Notes: generated by a model not told the origin, from the letters alone. Shown: positions 46,487 to 56,617, numbered from the stretch's first letter. The stretch is DNA of 64,000 nucleotides from Lysobacter defluvii IMMIB APB-9 = DSM 18482 (GCF_000423325.1 NZ_AUHT01000006.1:62001-126000), one strand, 5' to 3'. Numbers and translations are program-made.

Positions 46487-46861
46487 TTACACCGGCATGT
46501 TCATCACGTCCTGGTAGGCCTGGACCATCCGGTTGCGCACCTCGACCGTGGCCCGGAAGGCGACCTGCGACTGCTGCATGGCGACCATCACCCGCGCCAG
46601 GTCGGCATTGGGGTCGCCCATCTCGAACGCCTTCTGCATCGCCCCGGCATGGTTCTGCGCCCCGCTGACCCCGTCGATCGCCTTGTTGAGCGTCTCCATG
46701 AACCCGGGCGCCTCGCTGCGCCCCACCTCGCCGGGGCGCTGGGCGCCGGGGTTGAGGAGCGAGGGGTCGATCGCCTTGGCGGGCGCGGCATCGCGACCCA
46801 TCGCACCCATGCGCATTTCATGGGCGCGGATCTGGCTGAGGATGGAGGAGATGTCGGTCAT
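46487..46861 (-). CDS. fliE: Flagellar hook-basal body protein FliE
   Basis: This 124-residue rod/MS-ring junction protein has a variable N-terminus followed by the conserved helical region ADLARVMVAMQQSQVAFRA and VRNRMVQAYQDVMNMPV at the C-terminus. It is the first gene of the fliEFGHIJK operon and has a near-perfect sigma-54 promoter 40 bases upstream. Confidence 0.96.
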   Translation of the reverse strand: MTDISSILSQIRAHEMRMGAMGRDAAPAKAIDPSLLNPGAQRPGEVGRSEAPGFMETLNKAIDGVSGAQNHAGAMQKAFEMGDPNADLARVMVAMQQSQVAFRATVEVRNRMVQAYQDVMNMPV

Positions 46862-46900
46862 GGCCGGGGCACGGAGTCCAGGTTCTGCTGCCGGTGTTCA

Positions 46901-46916
46901 GGCAAGACGCGTGCCA
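46901..46916 (-). promoter_or_regulatory. Sigma-54 promoter of the fliE operon
   Basis: On the - strand TGGCACG, four bases, TTGCC (46901-46916): a full match to TGGCACG-N4-TTGC. It lies in the 76-base gap between fleQ and fliE, so RpoN2 and FleQ encoded immediately upstream probably drive it. Confidence 0.92.
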
Positions 46917-46937
46917 CGATGGGTGACGGAGTTTTGG

Positions 46938-48400
<1,463 letters not shown>

Positions 48401-48404
<4 letters not shown>

Positions 48405-48799
48405 GGGGCGGCGTCCTCCCCGGGGGCCTCCACGCCGGCGAGTGCCTCCAGCAGCGGCAGCACCTCGTTCACGTACGCAAGCTTGCTGACGAAGGCGTCG
48501 GCCCCGGCGCGCAGGGAGTGCTCGCGATGCTCGGCGTCGTCGAAGTGGCTGGCGATGACCACGTAGGGCGGGCGGTCCTGGGCCTTGATCAGCCGGGTGG
48601 CCTGCAGCCCGCCCATCTCCGGCATGGCCAGGTCCATCAGCACCACGTCCGGGCGCAGCTTCTCGCACTGGTCGACGGCTTCGATGCCGTTGTGGGCAGT
48701 GCCGGCGACGCGGATCCAGTCGACCCGGCGCAGGTGCCGCAGGGCGGCGTTGATGAAGCCCTCGTGGTCGTCCACCAGCAGGATTTCGAGTGTGCGCAT
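48401..48799 (-). CDS. vemR: Single-domain response regulator VemR
   Basis: This 132-residue receiver domain has the acidic pair D10-D11, phospho-acceptor D56 (VVLMDLAMPEMGG), S84 and K106. It has no output domain. Its place between rpoN2 and fleQ is that of VemR in Xanthomonas, which affects motility, exopolysaccharide and virulence; the name is given on synteny and size. It lies 13 bases after rpoN2 and overlaps fleQ. Confidence 0.87.
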
Positions 48800-48812
48800 G
48801 GTGTCTCTCCGG

Positions 48813-50219
48813 TCAGCCGGCGGCCCGCAGCGCCTGCGCCGGACGCCGGCGCGAACGGGCGGGGCCGATCTGCAGTTGGTCACGATACTTGGCCACGGTC
48901 CGCCGCGCGATACGGATGCCGCGGCGGGCGAGCAGGGCGGCAATGGTGTCGTCGGCCAGGGGGGCGTGCGGGGGCTCGTCGTCGATCAGGCGCTTCACCA
49001 TCGCCCTGACCGCCGCGCCGGAGACCTCCGCGCCTTCCAGGCGCACGGCGAACAGGCGCTTGAGCTCGAAGGTGCCGCGTGGGGTCTGGATGTACTTGCC
49101 GGTGGTGATGCGCGAGACGGTGGACTCGTGCATGCCGATTTCGTGGGCGACCTCGCGCAGCGTCAGCGGCACCAGGGCCTCCTCGCCGCGGGCCAGGAAC
49201 CCGGCCTGGCGCTCCACCAGCACCTTGGCGGTGCGCAGCAGGGTGTCGTCGCGCATCGCCACGCCGCGTACCAGCCAGCGGGCCTCCTCCAGCAGCCCGC
49301 GCAGCTCCGCGTGGCCATTGGCGCCTGCCAGGGCCGCCTCGCAATGGGCCGACACCCGTACGCGCGGGGTGCCGCGGGTGTTCACGGCGACCCGCCAGGC
49401 GCCGTCGAGGTGGCGCACCACCACGTCGGGGATGATCGCCCCGTCGGGAGCATCGGGCGCGTCCTCGACCGGCTGCGGGCGGAGCGAAAGGATCAGGGCG
49501 CAGGCTTCGGCTACCGCTTCTGCATTCGTGCCGAGGGCCTTGGCAAGCGCGGCGTGGTCGTGTCGGGCGAGCAGGTCCAGGTGGCCGGACACGATGCGCG
49601 CGGCCAGCGTGCAGGCGGGCGAATCCTCGAGGCGCGCCAGCTGGGCCCGCAGGCACTCGGGCGGATCCGCCGCCGCCATGCCGGGCCATGGACCGGCAAG
49701 CAGGCGCTGGCGCACGTACAGCAGGGCGTCGGCCTCGACCGCCAGTGCCTGCGCGCCTTCGCGGGCCAGTTCGTCCACCGGGGCTTCCAGGTAGCCGCGG
49801 TCGTCGCAGTGGTCCAGCCACCACTGGGCCAGCGGCAGGTCGCCCGCAGCCCACTCCAGTGCCAGTTCCTGCAGCAGGCGCACGCGTGGATCGGTGGAGC
49901 TGCCGGCGGCGATGCGGGCCATTCCGTCGTCGTCCATCGACCCGCCACTGGCGCCGCCGGACAGGAAGGCGGGGTCGGGCAGCTCGTCGAAGGAGGCCAC
50001 TTCGACCGCTGCGTCCTCCACCCGAGCGTCGTGGCCGTCGAGCGTGGTCTCCCCGGCCTCGTCGTCCTCGTCCTGTTCCAGCAACGGGTTGCGCTCCAGT
50101 GCCTGGCGCAGTTCCAGCTCCAGCTGGGGCGCGGTCAGCTGCAACAGCCGGATCGACTGCAACAGCTGCGGAGTGAGGTTGAGACCCTGGGTGAGTCGGG
50201 TGGAAACGGTGGCCTTCAT
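48813..50219 (-). CDS. rpoN2: RNA polymerase sigma-54 factor RpoN2 (flagellar cluster copy)
   Basis: This 468-residue sigma-54 has Gln/Leu-rich region I at the N-terminus (LTPQLLQSIRLLQLTAPQLE), an acidic region II, the core-binding domain, and the RpoN box ARRTVAKYRDQL near residues 437-448. Lying inside the flagellar cluster next to fleQ, it corresponds to rpoN2 of Xanthomonas rather than the housekeeping copy. The start at 50219 places region I at the N-terminus; the longer open frame to 50372 has no sigma-54 features. Confidence 0.95.
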   Translation of the reverse strand: MKATVSTRLTQGLNLTPQLLQSIRLLQLTAPQLELELRQALERNPLLEQDEDDEAGETTLDGHDARVEDAAVEVASFDELPDPAFLSGGASGGSMDDDGMARIAAGSSTDPRVRLLQELALEWAAGDLPLAQWWLDHCDDRGYLEAPVDELAREGAQALAVEADALLYVRQRLLAGPWPGMAAADPPECLRAQLARLEDSPACTLAARIVSGHLDLLARHDHAALAKALGTNAEAVAEACALILSLRPQPVEDAPDAPDGAIIPDVVVRHLDGAWRVAVNTRGTPRVRVSAHCEAALAGANGHAELRGLLEEARWLVRGVAMRDDTLLRTAKVLVERQAGFLARGEEALVPLTLREVAHEIGMHESTVSRITTGKYIQTPRGTFELKRLFAVRLEGAEVSGAAVRAMVKRLIDDEPPHAPLADDTIAALLARRGIRIARRTVAKYRDQLQIGPARSRRRPAQALRAAG

Positions 50220-50333
50220 GGCTGCTCCTGCGGACGCCGCAGTGGAACGGATCCTGCAGGGAACATGCTGCGACGCCGGTGCCAGAAACCGAATCGGGAG
50301 GAACCTGACGCCGGTAGGGGCATTCCCGTGCGC

Positions 50334-50352
50334 GGTAGGGGAAAACCTTACC
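50334..50352. promoter_or_regulatory. Imperfect palindrome upstream of rpoN2
   Basis: GGTAGGG (50334-50340) and CCTTACC (50346-50352) form inverted arms with one mismatch around GAAAA. GGTAGGGG also occurs at 50313-50320. A related string, GGGAAACCTTA, lies upstream of the response regulator gene (51043-51053). It may be an operator; the binding protein is unknown. Confidence 0.35.
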
Positions 50353-50373
50353 CGGCGCCGGAACCCCGTCACG

Positions 50374-51003
50374 CTACAGCGCGCCCGCGTCCAGCCGCAT
50401 CGCCAGGCGCAGCAGCTCGGTGGCGTTGCGGCAGCCCAGGGTGGCCATCATCCGGGCCCGGTGGGTTTCCACGGTCTTGATGCTGATGCCGAGGTTGGCG
50501 GCGATCTGCTTGCTCGTCTGCCCGGCCCCGAGCGCGGACAGGATCTCGCGCTGCCGGGGCGGCAGCGCCTCCACGCCGGTGGCGGGCTGGGCCACGGTGC
50601 GCAGCAGCGGGGCGGACACCTGCGGGCTGAGGTAGGTGCGGCCGGCGGCGGCGGCGCGGACGGCGATCTCCAGTTCGGCCGGCGCCGCTTCCTTGACCAC
50701 GAAGCCCGCCGCACCGCGGTCCAGCGCCTCGCGCACGTGGCTGGCGTCGTCGTGCATGGACATGATCACCACCGCGCTGTCCGGGCAGCGCAGGCGCAGC
50801 TCGGCCAGCGCCTCGAAGCCGTTGCGGCCGGGCATCGACAGGTCCAGGACGACCACGTCGGGTGCGTGCTCGCAGGCGCGGATGACCGCCTCGTCGGCAT
50901 TGGCGGCCTCGGCCGTCACCTCGATCCCGTCGAAGGATTCCAGCAGCCGGCGCAGCCCGGCACGGATCAGGGTGTGGTCATCGCAGATCAGGACACGCAG
51001 CAC
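50374..51003 (-). CDS. NarL/LuxR-family response regulator
   Basis: This 209-residue protein has a receiver domain (acidic pair in LICDDHTLIRAGL, phospho-acceptor in VVLDLSMPGRNG near D55, K in VVKEA) and a LuxR helix-turn-helix (PRQREILSALGAGQTSKQIAANLGISIKTVETH). The start is a GTG at 51003 with GGGAAG upstream; no ATG is available near the receiver start. It lies between a PilZ-like gene and rpoN2. Its kinase is not adjacent; the HisKA_3 kinase at 6117-6896 is a candidate, as this is the type such kinases use. Confidence 0.9.
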   Translation of the reverse strand: MLRVLICDDHTLIRAGLRRLLESFDGIEVTAEAANADEAVIRACEHAPDVVVLDLSMPGRNGFEALAELRLRCPDSAVVIMSMHDDASHVREALDRGAAGFVVKEAAPAELEIAVRAAAAGRTYLSPQVSAPLLRTVAQPATGVEALPPRQREILSALGAGQTSKQIAANLGISIKTVETHRARMMATLGCRNATELLRLAMRLDAGAL

Positions 51004-51086
51004 GCCGAGGTCTTCCCGCTCCGCCGGGATTCCGGCGCCAGCGGGAAACCTTAGCGGAGCGGCGGGCGCGCTGCAGCTGCCGGCCG

Positions 51087-51659
51087 TCAGCGCGGCCGGC
51101 GGCTTTCCGCCACCGCGCGGCGGTGGATGCGGAACAGGTGGCGTTCCAGCGCGGCCGTCAGGGCGGGGCTGTGGTGGATGAAGCGCAGCCACAGCTGGTG
51201 TCCGTCGCCGTCGTGGTCCACGCCGACCACGGTCGCGGGCAGTTCCAGCGTTTCCGGCAGCCAGTCGCAGGGGCGCACGCGCAACATGCCGGGCTGGCCC
51301 GGGGCGGCGGTGGGGGCCTCCGGCAGGACCAGACAGGCGCCATGCGCGGACCACTCCAGCGGTCGGACCGGATCGGAGCCGACCTGGCGGTTGACCAGGC
51401 TGGCGACCAGGGCGCTGAGCAGGTCGAGCTTGGCCTCGATGCGCTGGACCGCCAGGTCGTGCAGGCCGCGCTCCTCCGGCTCCTCGCGGCCGTGGCTGTC
51501 CTCGACTACGGCGATCGCGCGCAGCAGGGCCTCGCTGCGCAGGCAGGCCAGCCGGTCGGCTTCGGCGTCGCCGGTGCCGGCGACGAAGGCGGCGGGACGC
51601 AGCTCGCCACAGGCGAGGGCGTCGCCGAAGACGGACTCGCGTCCAGCGTGACCGTTCAT
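51087..51659 (-). CDS. PilZ-like flagellar-cluster protein
   Basis: This 190-residue protein has a helical N-terminal part (~1-90; QRIEAKLDLLSALVASLVNRQ) and a beta-rich C-terminal part (~98-190). The phrase VRPLEWSAHGACLVL resembles the second PilZ signature (D/NxSxxG), but the RxxxR c-di-GMP signature is not evident, so ligand binding is doubtful. Genes of this shape follow fliS-fliT in Xanthomonadaceae. It overlaps the fliT-like stop (ATGA). It may couple c-di-GMP or a degenerate version of it to flagellar function; this is inference. Confidence 0.7.
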   Translation of the reverse strand: MNGHAGRESVFGDALACGELRPAAFVAGTGDAEADRLACLRSEALLRAIAVVEDSHGREEPEERGLHDLAVQRIEAKLDLLSALVASLVNRQVGSDPVRPLEWSAHGACLVLPEAPTAAPGQPGMLRVRPCDWLPETLELPATVVGVDHDGDGHQLWLRFIHHSPALTAALERHLFRIHRRAVAESRRPR

Positions 51660-51946
51660 CCCGCGCCTCCCGCCGCGCGGCGGTAGGCATCGCTGCCACG
51701 GCGCTGGCCGCGCATGCGCTTCAGGGCCTCGGACGATTCGTCACGCGCGCGCTGCAGCTCGGTCAGCAACAGTCGCTGCTGGTCCAGGAGCTCCTGCCAG
51801 GCTTCGCGGCGGCTGGCATCCAGCCGCCCATCGGTGATCGCCAGCTGCACCTGGCGGGCGTGCTCGCCGATCAGCTCGCTGGCCTCGTCCAGGCGGTCCT
51901 GGGCGATGGCATCGCGGATCAGCGCGGTGGGGAGCTGGGGGACCAT
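51656..51946 (-). CDS. FliT-like flagellar chaperone
   Basis: This 96-residue, all-helical charged protein (LPTALIRDAIAQDRLDEASE... LLLTELQRARDESSEALKRM) lies directly after fliS and before a PilZ-like gene, the position of FliT, the cap-protein chaperone. Sequence identity in this family is low, so the name is by size, helical content and place. The start at 51946 leaves 7 bases after fliS. Confidence 0.7.
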   Translation of the reverse strand: MVPQLPTALIRDAIAQDRLDEASELIGEHARQVQLAITDGRLDASRREAWQELLDQQRLLLTELQRARDESSEALKRMRGQRRGSDAYRRAAGGAG

Positions 51947-51953
51947 GGCGGGC

Positions 51954-52370
51954 TCACTGTGCCATCGGTTCTGGCGCGGTGGCGGGGGCATCGGGGTCGA
52001 TGGCCTTCCAGGCGCCTTCGATGTCGCCGAGGAGGTCGTCGACTTCGGCCAGGGCCGCGGCATTGTTCCCCGCGTTGGCTTCCACCAGCTTGCGCTGGAA
52101 GTAGTCGTAGAGCGACTGCAGGCCCGCCGCGATGTCGCCGCCGGCTTTCATGTCCAGCGTGCCGGAGAGGCCGGCGATGATGGCGCTGGCTTCGGAGATG
52201 GCCTTGGCCTTGCGGACGATGTCGCCGCGGTCGATGCAGGCGCCCGCCAGGCGAACCCGCTCGCGAGCGCCGCTGAGCATCAGCAGCACCAGCTGGTGCG
52301 GGCTGGCGTCCAGCACGGCGCTGGTCGTGCTGGTGTGGCGGTACTGGTTGGCGTAGGCGTTGGCGTGCAT
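51954..52370 (-). CDS. fliS: Flagellin export chaperone FliS
   Basis: This 138-residue helical protein has the typical start YANQYRHTSTTSAVLDASPHQLVLLML and the later SLYDYFQRKLVEAN. It binds the flagellin C-terminus and keeps it unfolded for export. It lies 34 bases after fliD in the same operon. Confidence 0.96.
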   Translation of the reverse strand: MHANAYANQYRHTSTTSAVLDASPHQLVLLMLSGARERVRLAGACIDRGDIVRKAKAISEASAIIAGLSGTLDMKAGGDIAAGLQSLYDYFQRKLVEANAGNNAAALAEVDDLLGDIEGAWKAIDPDAPATAPEPMAQ

Positions 52371-52404
52371 GGCGGTTCCGGGAATCTTGGGTGCTGGGTC
52401 GGGG

Positions 52405-53754
52405 CTACTTGGCGTTGAGGTTGGTCAGCTGCGACAGCTGCTGGCCCAGGAAGCTGCTGGTGGACGACATCTGCGCGACCATCGCGTCCAGCGCGGTGAA
52501 CTGGCGGAGGTAGTTGGCCTGCACGCGCTCGATCCGGCGGTCGAACGACTCGCGGTCGGTTTGCAGGCGCTTGAGGCGCGTGTCCAGCGCCTCGGTCCGG
52601 CCCTTGATCAGGCCGTCGTCGCCCAGCCAGGACTTGAGCGAGTCCTTCAGCGGCTGCTGGAAGCTGCCCTCGTCGCCGAACAGGCGGACGACCGCTTCCG
52701 GCGCCTCGGCAATGGCCTTGTCGAACTCGGCGCCGTCGAGGCTGAGGGAGCCGTCCACCTTGGTCTCCAGCCCGAGCGCAGACAGCTCGGCATAGCTCCG
52801 GCTGACCAGGTTGCGCAGGCTGGAGGTGATGCCGCGCGGTGCGGAGTCACCGCTGAGGGCGGCGCCGGCCGCGTTCTCGCTGCCGGCCGCACTCTGCGCG
52901 CGCAGGGCGCTGAGCGCGGTGTTGTAGGCGCTGATGAAGCCGAGCATGGTCGCCTTCAGCGTGCTGGCGTCGGACTTGAGCTCAAGGCTGAAGGACTCGC
53001 CCGGCCTGGCCTCGGTGAGGTCCACGGTGACGCCGTCGATCAGGTCGTCGAGGCGGTTGCTGCTGCTGGTGCGGGTGATGCCGTCGACGACCACGACCGC
53101 GTCGTTGCCCGGGTCCGCCACGGTCAGCGTGCCGCCCTCGGTGCCGAGCGCTGCCAGCCCGCCATCACCCCCGCTCGCGGTGATCGAGAGCCGGCCTTCG
53201 CTGCCGGTAGTCGTGGAGGCCAGGACCAGTACGTCGCCTTCGTCGCCGCGCACCAGGGTGGCGGTGACGCCCTTGCCTTCCGCGGCCTTGTTGATCGCGT
53301 CGCGGACGTCGGTCAGCGAACCCTTGCCTTCGGCGATCTCCACCGCCAGTGGCTCCTCGCCGCCGAAGTCGATGGACAGCGTGCCGTGGCCCAGCTGCTC
53401 ATCGCCGGCGACCGGCGCGGAGTGCAGCTTGTGGGTGCTGGCCAGGCTTTCCACCGAAACCCGGTAGCTGCCCAGCGCCGCCTTGCTGTTGGCGGTGGCG
53501 GTGAAGCCCGCGTCTTCGGCGACGACCACCTTGCGGCCGGGCGACGCGCCCATGCCCTCGAACTTGGCCAGCGCATCCCGCAATCCTGACAACCCGCTGC
53601 TGATCTTGCCGAAGGCCGAGATCTGCGCCTTGGCGGTGCTCTCGATGCGGTCGTGGCGCGTGTCCGTTCCGTAGCGCTCCGCTGCCACCAGCTGGCTGAC
53701 CATGGTGTGCACGTCGAGGCCGGAGCCGACGCCTGGACTGGAGATGGTGGCCAC
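52405..53754 (-). CDS. fliD: Flagellar filament cap protein FliD
   Basis: This 449-residue hook-associated protein 2 has the N-terminal SPGVGSGLDVHTMVSQLVAAE motif. The central domains carry many Thr/Ser/Ala repeats, and the C-terminal coiled coil ends FLGQQLSQLTNLNAK. It starts the fliD-fliS-fliT-like operon and has its own sigma-28 promoter. Confidence 0.96.
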   Translation of the reverse strand: MATISSPGVGSGLDVHTMVSQLVAAERYGTDTRHDRIESTAKAQISAFGKISSGLSGLRDALAKFEGMGASPGRKVVVAEDAGFTATANSKAALGSYRVSVESLASTHKLHSAPVAGDEQLGHGTLSIDFGGEEPLAVEIAEGKGSLTDVRDAINKAAEGKGVTATLVRGDEGDVLVLASTTTGSEGRLSITASGGDGGLAALGTEGGTLTVADPGNDAVVVVDGITRTSSSNRLDDLIDGVTVDLTEARPGESFSLELKSDASTLKATMLGFISAYNTALSALRAQSAAGSENAAGAALSGDSAPRGITSSLRNLVSRSYAELSALGLETKVDGSLSLDGAEFDKAIAEAPEAVVRLFGDEGSFQQPLKDSLKSWLGDDGLIKGRTEALDTRLKRLQTDRESFDRRIERVQANYLRQFTALDAMVAQMSSTSSFLGQQLSQLTNLNAK

Positions 53755-53843
53755 TGCGCCTCCTGTTCGTGTTCCGGGGGATCAAACGGACCAGCAAGAA
53801 CCGTTCCGGCGTTCTCCTGGCGTGCCCTCCGGGCCTGCTTTAC

Positions 53844-53870
53844 CTAACGGCGCCTGCCATGGAAGCTTTA
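53844..53870 (-). promoter_or_regulatory. Sigma-28 promoter of the fliD operon
   Basis: On the - strand TAAA (53867-53870), exactly 15 bases, GCCGTTAG (53844-53851). It is 89 bases before the fliD start codon and 110 bases after the end of fliC. Confidence 0.85.
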
Positions 53871-53912
53871 GCGGTTCCGTGACCGCAATCGCGTATCGGG
53901 CAGGCAAAAGAA

Positions 53913-53943
53913 AACCGGCCGGTGGCAATGCCACCGGCCGGTT
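53913..53943 (-). terminator. Rho-independent terminator of fliC
   Basis: A perfect 14-bp stem (53913-53926 with 53930-53943; arms AACCGGCCGGTGGC and its complement) with a 3-base loop, 37 bases after the fliC stop. The - strand continues with T-rich bases (complement of AAAAGAAAA at 53907-53915). Confidence 0.93.
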
Positions 53944-53979
53944 CGGAGAGACATCAATCTCCCGCAGTACTGCTTGTGA

Positions 53980-55191
53980 TCAGCGCAGCAGGCTGAGCAC
54001 GCTCTGCGAGGACTGGTTGGCCTGGGCCAGCATGGCGGTACCGGCCTGCTGCAGGATCTGGGTCCGCGACAGGTTGGCGGTTTCCTTGGCGTAGTCGGCG
54101 TCCATGATGCGGCTGCGGGCGGCCGACAGGTTCTCGGAACCGGTCTGCAGGTTGGTCACGACCGAGGAGAAGCGGTTCTGGATCGCACCCAGGTCGGCGC
54201 GGGCGTCGTTGACCGACTTCAGTGCGGCGTCCATGGCGAGCATGGCGTTGTCGGCACCTTCGACCGTCGAGATATCGAGGCCAGCGAAGCCGGTGATGGT
54301 CGACCCCGCGGCTTCGCCATTCGTATGCGCTGCAGCAAAAGTGTCGTTGTTGGCAAAACCGCCTTCAGGAGTACCGCCGACCTCGTTCGTTACGGCGATG
54401 GTCATGTCGCTGCCATCGGTTTTCGAGAACCTAAGATCTCCGGCGGCCGCGGAGCCGGTGAAGGTATAACCCGCATCCCTCAGCGTATCTGCGTTGTTCT
54501 GCAGAGCTGCGTCGATATCGGCGCCAGTCAGGGTTTCGCCGGTCGTGACTGTGATGTTGACTGCCGAGGTCGTATCCAACTCGATCGAGAACGTGTTCGC
54601 AGCGTCCGTAGCCGCGGCGGTTTCCCCGAAGGCACCGCTGACCGTGCTTTGAGTAGCGACGGCGTGCTCGGCAGTCCACGTGCCCAGCGCCTCGGTGGAC
54701 GCATTCGCGATGTTGGCGATATCGATGGTTTCGCCCTGGTTGGCGCCAACCTGGAAAGACTGTGCAGTGAAGCTGCCGTCCAGCAGCTTGGTCCCGTTGA
54801 AGTTGGTCGTCTCGGCAACGCGGCCGATCTCGGACTTCAGCTGGTCGACTTCCTTCTGCAGCGCGGCGCGGTCGTCGGCGCTGTTGGTCGCGTTGCGCGA
54901 CTGCACGGCCAGCTCACGGATCCGCTGCAGGTTGTTGCCGATCTCACCGAGCGCGCCCTCGGCGGTCTGCGCCAGGGAGATGCCGTCGTTGGCGTTGCGG
55001 GCAGCCTGGTCCATGCCGCGGACCTGGGTGGTGAAGCGCTGGCTGATGGCGAGGCCGGCGGCGTCGTCCTTGGCGCTGTTGATGCGCAGGCCCGAGGACA
55101 GGCGCTGGATGGTGGTGCCCAGGTCCGCGCTGTTGGTGGCGAGGTTGCGCTGCGCGTTGAGCGACATCACGTTGGTGTTGATGACAGACAT
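53980..55191 (-). CDS. fliC: Flagellin (filament protein)
   Basis: This 403-residue protein has conserved D0/D1 ends: the N-terminus NTNVMSLNAQRNLATNSADL with RLSSGLRINSAKDDAAGLAI, and the C-terminus MDADYAKETANLSRTQILQQ ending QSVLSLLR. Residues about 160-305 are the variable surface domains. DNA there is visibly lower in G+C and uses rarer codons than the flanks, as is common for exchanged flagellin cores. It is a single-gene unit with a near-perfect sigma-28 promoter and a strong terminator. Confidence 0.98.
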   Translation of the reverse strand: MSVINTNVMSLNAQRNLATNSADLGTTIQRLSSGLRINSAKDDAAGLAISQRFTTQVRGMDQAARNANDGISLAQTAEGALGEIGNNLQRIRELAVQSRNATNSADDRAALQKEVDQLKSEIGRVAETTNFNGTKLLDGSFTAQSFQVGANQGETIDIANIANASTEALGTWTAEHAVATQSTVSGAFGETAAATDAANTFSIELDTTSAVNITVTTGETLTGADIDAALQNNADTLRDAGYTFTGSAAAGDLRFSKTDGSDMTIAVTNEVGGTPEGGFANNDTFAAAHTNGEAAGSTITGFAGLDISTVEGADNAMLAMDAALKSVNDARADLGAIQNRFSSVVTNLQTGSENLSAARSRIMDADYAKETANLSRTQILQQAGTAMLAQANQSSQSVLSLLR

Positions 55192-55281
55192 TTGAAGTCT
55201 CCTGGATTCGGAAGTCCGGCGTTGCGCCGGTTGGCGTCGCAGTGGCTTGCCGTGATCCGGTCCTGTCCGCTGCTGTATTTG

Positions 55282-55308
55282 GTATCGGCCCGGTGCCGGG
55301 GGGCTTTA
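55282..55308 (-). promoter_or_regulatory. Sigma-28 promoter of fliC
   Basis: On the - strand TAAA (55305-55308), exactly 15 bases, GCCGATAC (55282-55289), 7 of 8 in the -10 box. It lies 91 bases before the fliC start codon, leaving a leader of about 80 bases. Confidence 0.93.
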
Positions 55309-55365
55309 GGGCGATTTGCAACTTTTTTTGCTTTCTTCTGGAACTCGTGCTAGGCGCAAAGGCGG

Positions 55366-55403
55366 CCGCATGCCTCGCCCCTGTTATCGGACGAGGCATG
55401 CGG
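55366..55403 (-). terminator. Terminator-like hairpin after flgL
   Basis: CCGCATGCCTCG (55366-55377) pairs with CGAGGCATGCGG (55392-55403) around a 14-base loop, 21 bases after the flgL stop. There is no clear T-tract, so it may instead stabilise the 3' end of the flg operon transcript. Confidence 0.65.
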
Positions 55404-55423
55404 AACTGAAGGGTGGGATCGCG

Positions 55424-56617
55424 CTACAGCTTGTTGAACAGCGACAGGCCCTGCAGGCGCACGGTGACCTGCTGCGCGGCTTCGAGGGCGGTCAGCTGCT
55501 GTGCGAAGCGGGTCGCCGCTTCCGCGTAATCGGTGTCGCGCAGGTCCGAAAGGGTCGACTCGATCGAAAGCGCGGTGGACTCCCGGCTTTCGGCTGCATT
55601 GTCCAGCGTGGACAGGCGCGCGCCCGTGCCTGCGCGGGCGGCGAGCAGGTGTTCCTGGCCGCTGGAGAGATCGCCCAGCGCACCATTGAGCAGGTTGGTG
55701 CGGCGCGCATCGGCGGCCGGGTTGGCACCTGGGGCCTCCAGCGCGTCCGCGATGGCGTCCAGCGTGGCAAACACATCGCGCTCGCCCGAGGGGGCGAGGC
55801 TGAAGCTGTCGCCCGCCGCGGGCGCACCGCTGATCTTCATCTGCACGCCGCCGGCGCTGATGGACTGGCCGGCCTCCCACGTGCCCGTGGCGATCTCGGT
55901 GCCGGCACCATCCAGCACGCGGTACTGGTCCGCGGCGGTGAACTCGACCGTGATGCCGCTGCCGTTCCAGGCGGCATGGTCGACCACGCCGGCGCTGCCG
56001 AGCACGCCGCTACCGGTGTTGGCGGCGCCGGCGCTGGCGCGCACGATGCCGTCGCCCGTGGGCATCCTCATGAACAAGGCGCTGCCGGGGTCGCTGTCGG
56101 CGACCAGCAGGCCGGGCGCGACTTCGATCTCGTTGCGGCCGTCGTTGCCCGCGTACCCCACGCTCCCCGCGTTGTCGGTGAATGGCACCACGCCGTCACG
56201 GGTGCCGGCGAACAGGGCACGGCCGGCACCGTCCTGGCGGTTGGCGATGTCGATCATCTCGCCGCGGATCTGGCGGATCTCGACGGCGATGAGCTTGCGG
56301 TCCTGGTCGGACAGCGTCGGGGTGTTGGCACGGATGACCAGGTCGCGGGCGCGGCCGAGCTGGTCGCCGGCGGCGGTCAGTGCATGCTCCTGCAGCTCGA
56401 GCCGGCGCTGGGCGTGGCCGGCGTTGCTCTCGTGCTGGGTGAGCGAGGCCAGCGTATGGTCCAGCCGCTGCGCCGCGGTGGCGCCGGCCGGGTCCTGCCC
56501 CGCCCGCGAGAACTTCACGCCGCTGCTCATCTGCTCGCTGGTGCGGGCCAGCTCGGTCTGGCGCTGCAGCATGGCCTGCAGGCTCTGCATGTACATCCCG
56601 TTGCTGGAGATCCTCAT
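55424..56617 (-). CDS. flgL: Flagellar hook-filament junction protein FlgL
   Basis: This 397-residue hook-associated protein 3 has the N-terminal RISSNGMYMQSLQAMLQRQTEL and the C-terminal flagellin-like helix EAATRFAQQLTALEAAQQV... ending LQGLSLFNKL. The central part is variable. It follows flgK by 23 bases and ends the flg operon. Confidence 0.95.
   Translation of the reverse strand: MRISSNGMYMQSLQAMLQRQTELARTSEQMSSGVKFSRAGQDPAGATAAQRLDHTLASLTQHESNAGHAQRRLELQEHALTAAGDQLGRARDLVIRANTPTLSDQDRKLIAVEIRQIRGEMIDIANRQDGAGRALFAGTRDGVVPFTDNAGSVGYAGNDGRNEIEVAPGLLVADSDPGSALFMRMPTGDGIVRASAGAANTGSGVLGSAGVVDHAAWNGSGITVEFTAADQYRVLDGAGTEIATGTWEAGQSISAGGVQMKISGAPAAGDSFSLAPSGERDVFATLDAIADALEAPGANPAADARRTNLLNGALGDLSSGQEHLLAARAGTGARLSTLDNAAESRESTALSIESTLSDLRDTDYAEAATRFAQQLTALEAAQQVTVRLQGLSLFNKL

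Noticed and set aside
53822-53843. A second TAAA near the fliD promoter as an alternative FliA site
   Set aside because: The bases 15 positions downstream read ACGCCAGG, not a GCCGATAA-type -10 box.
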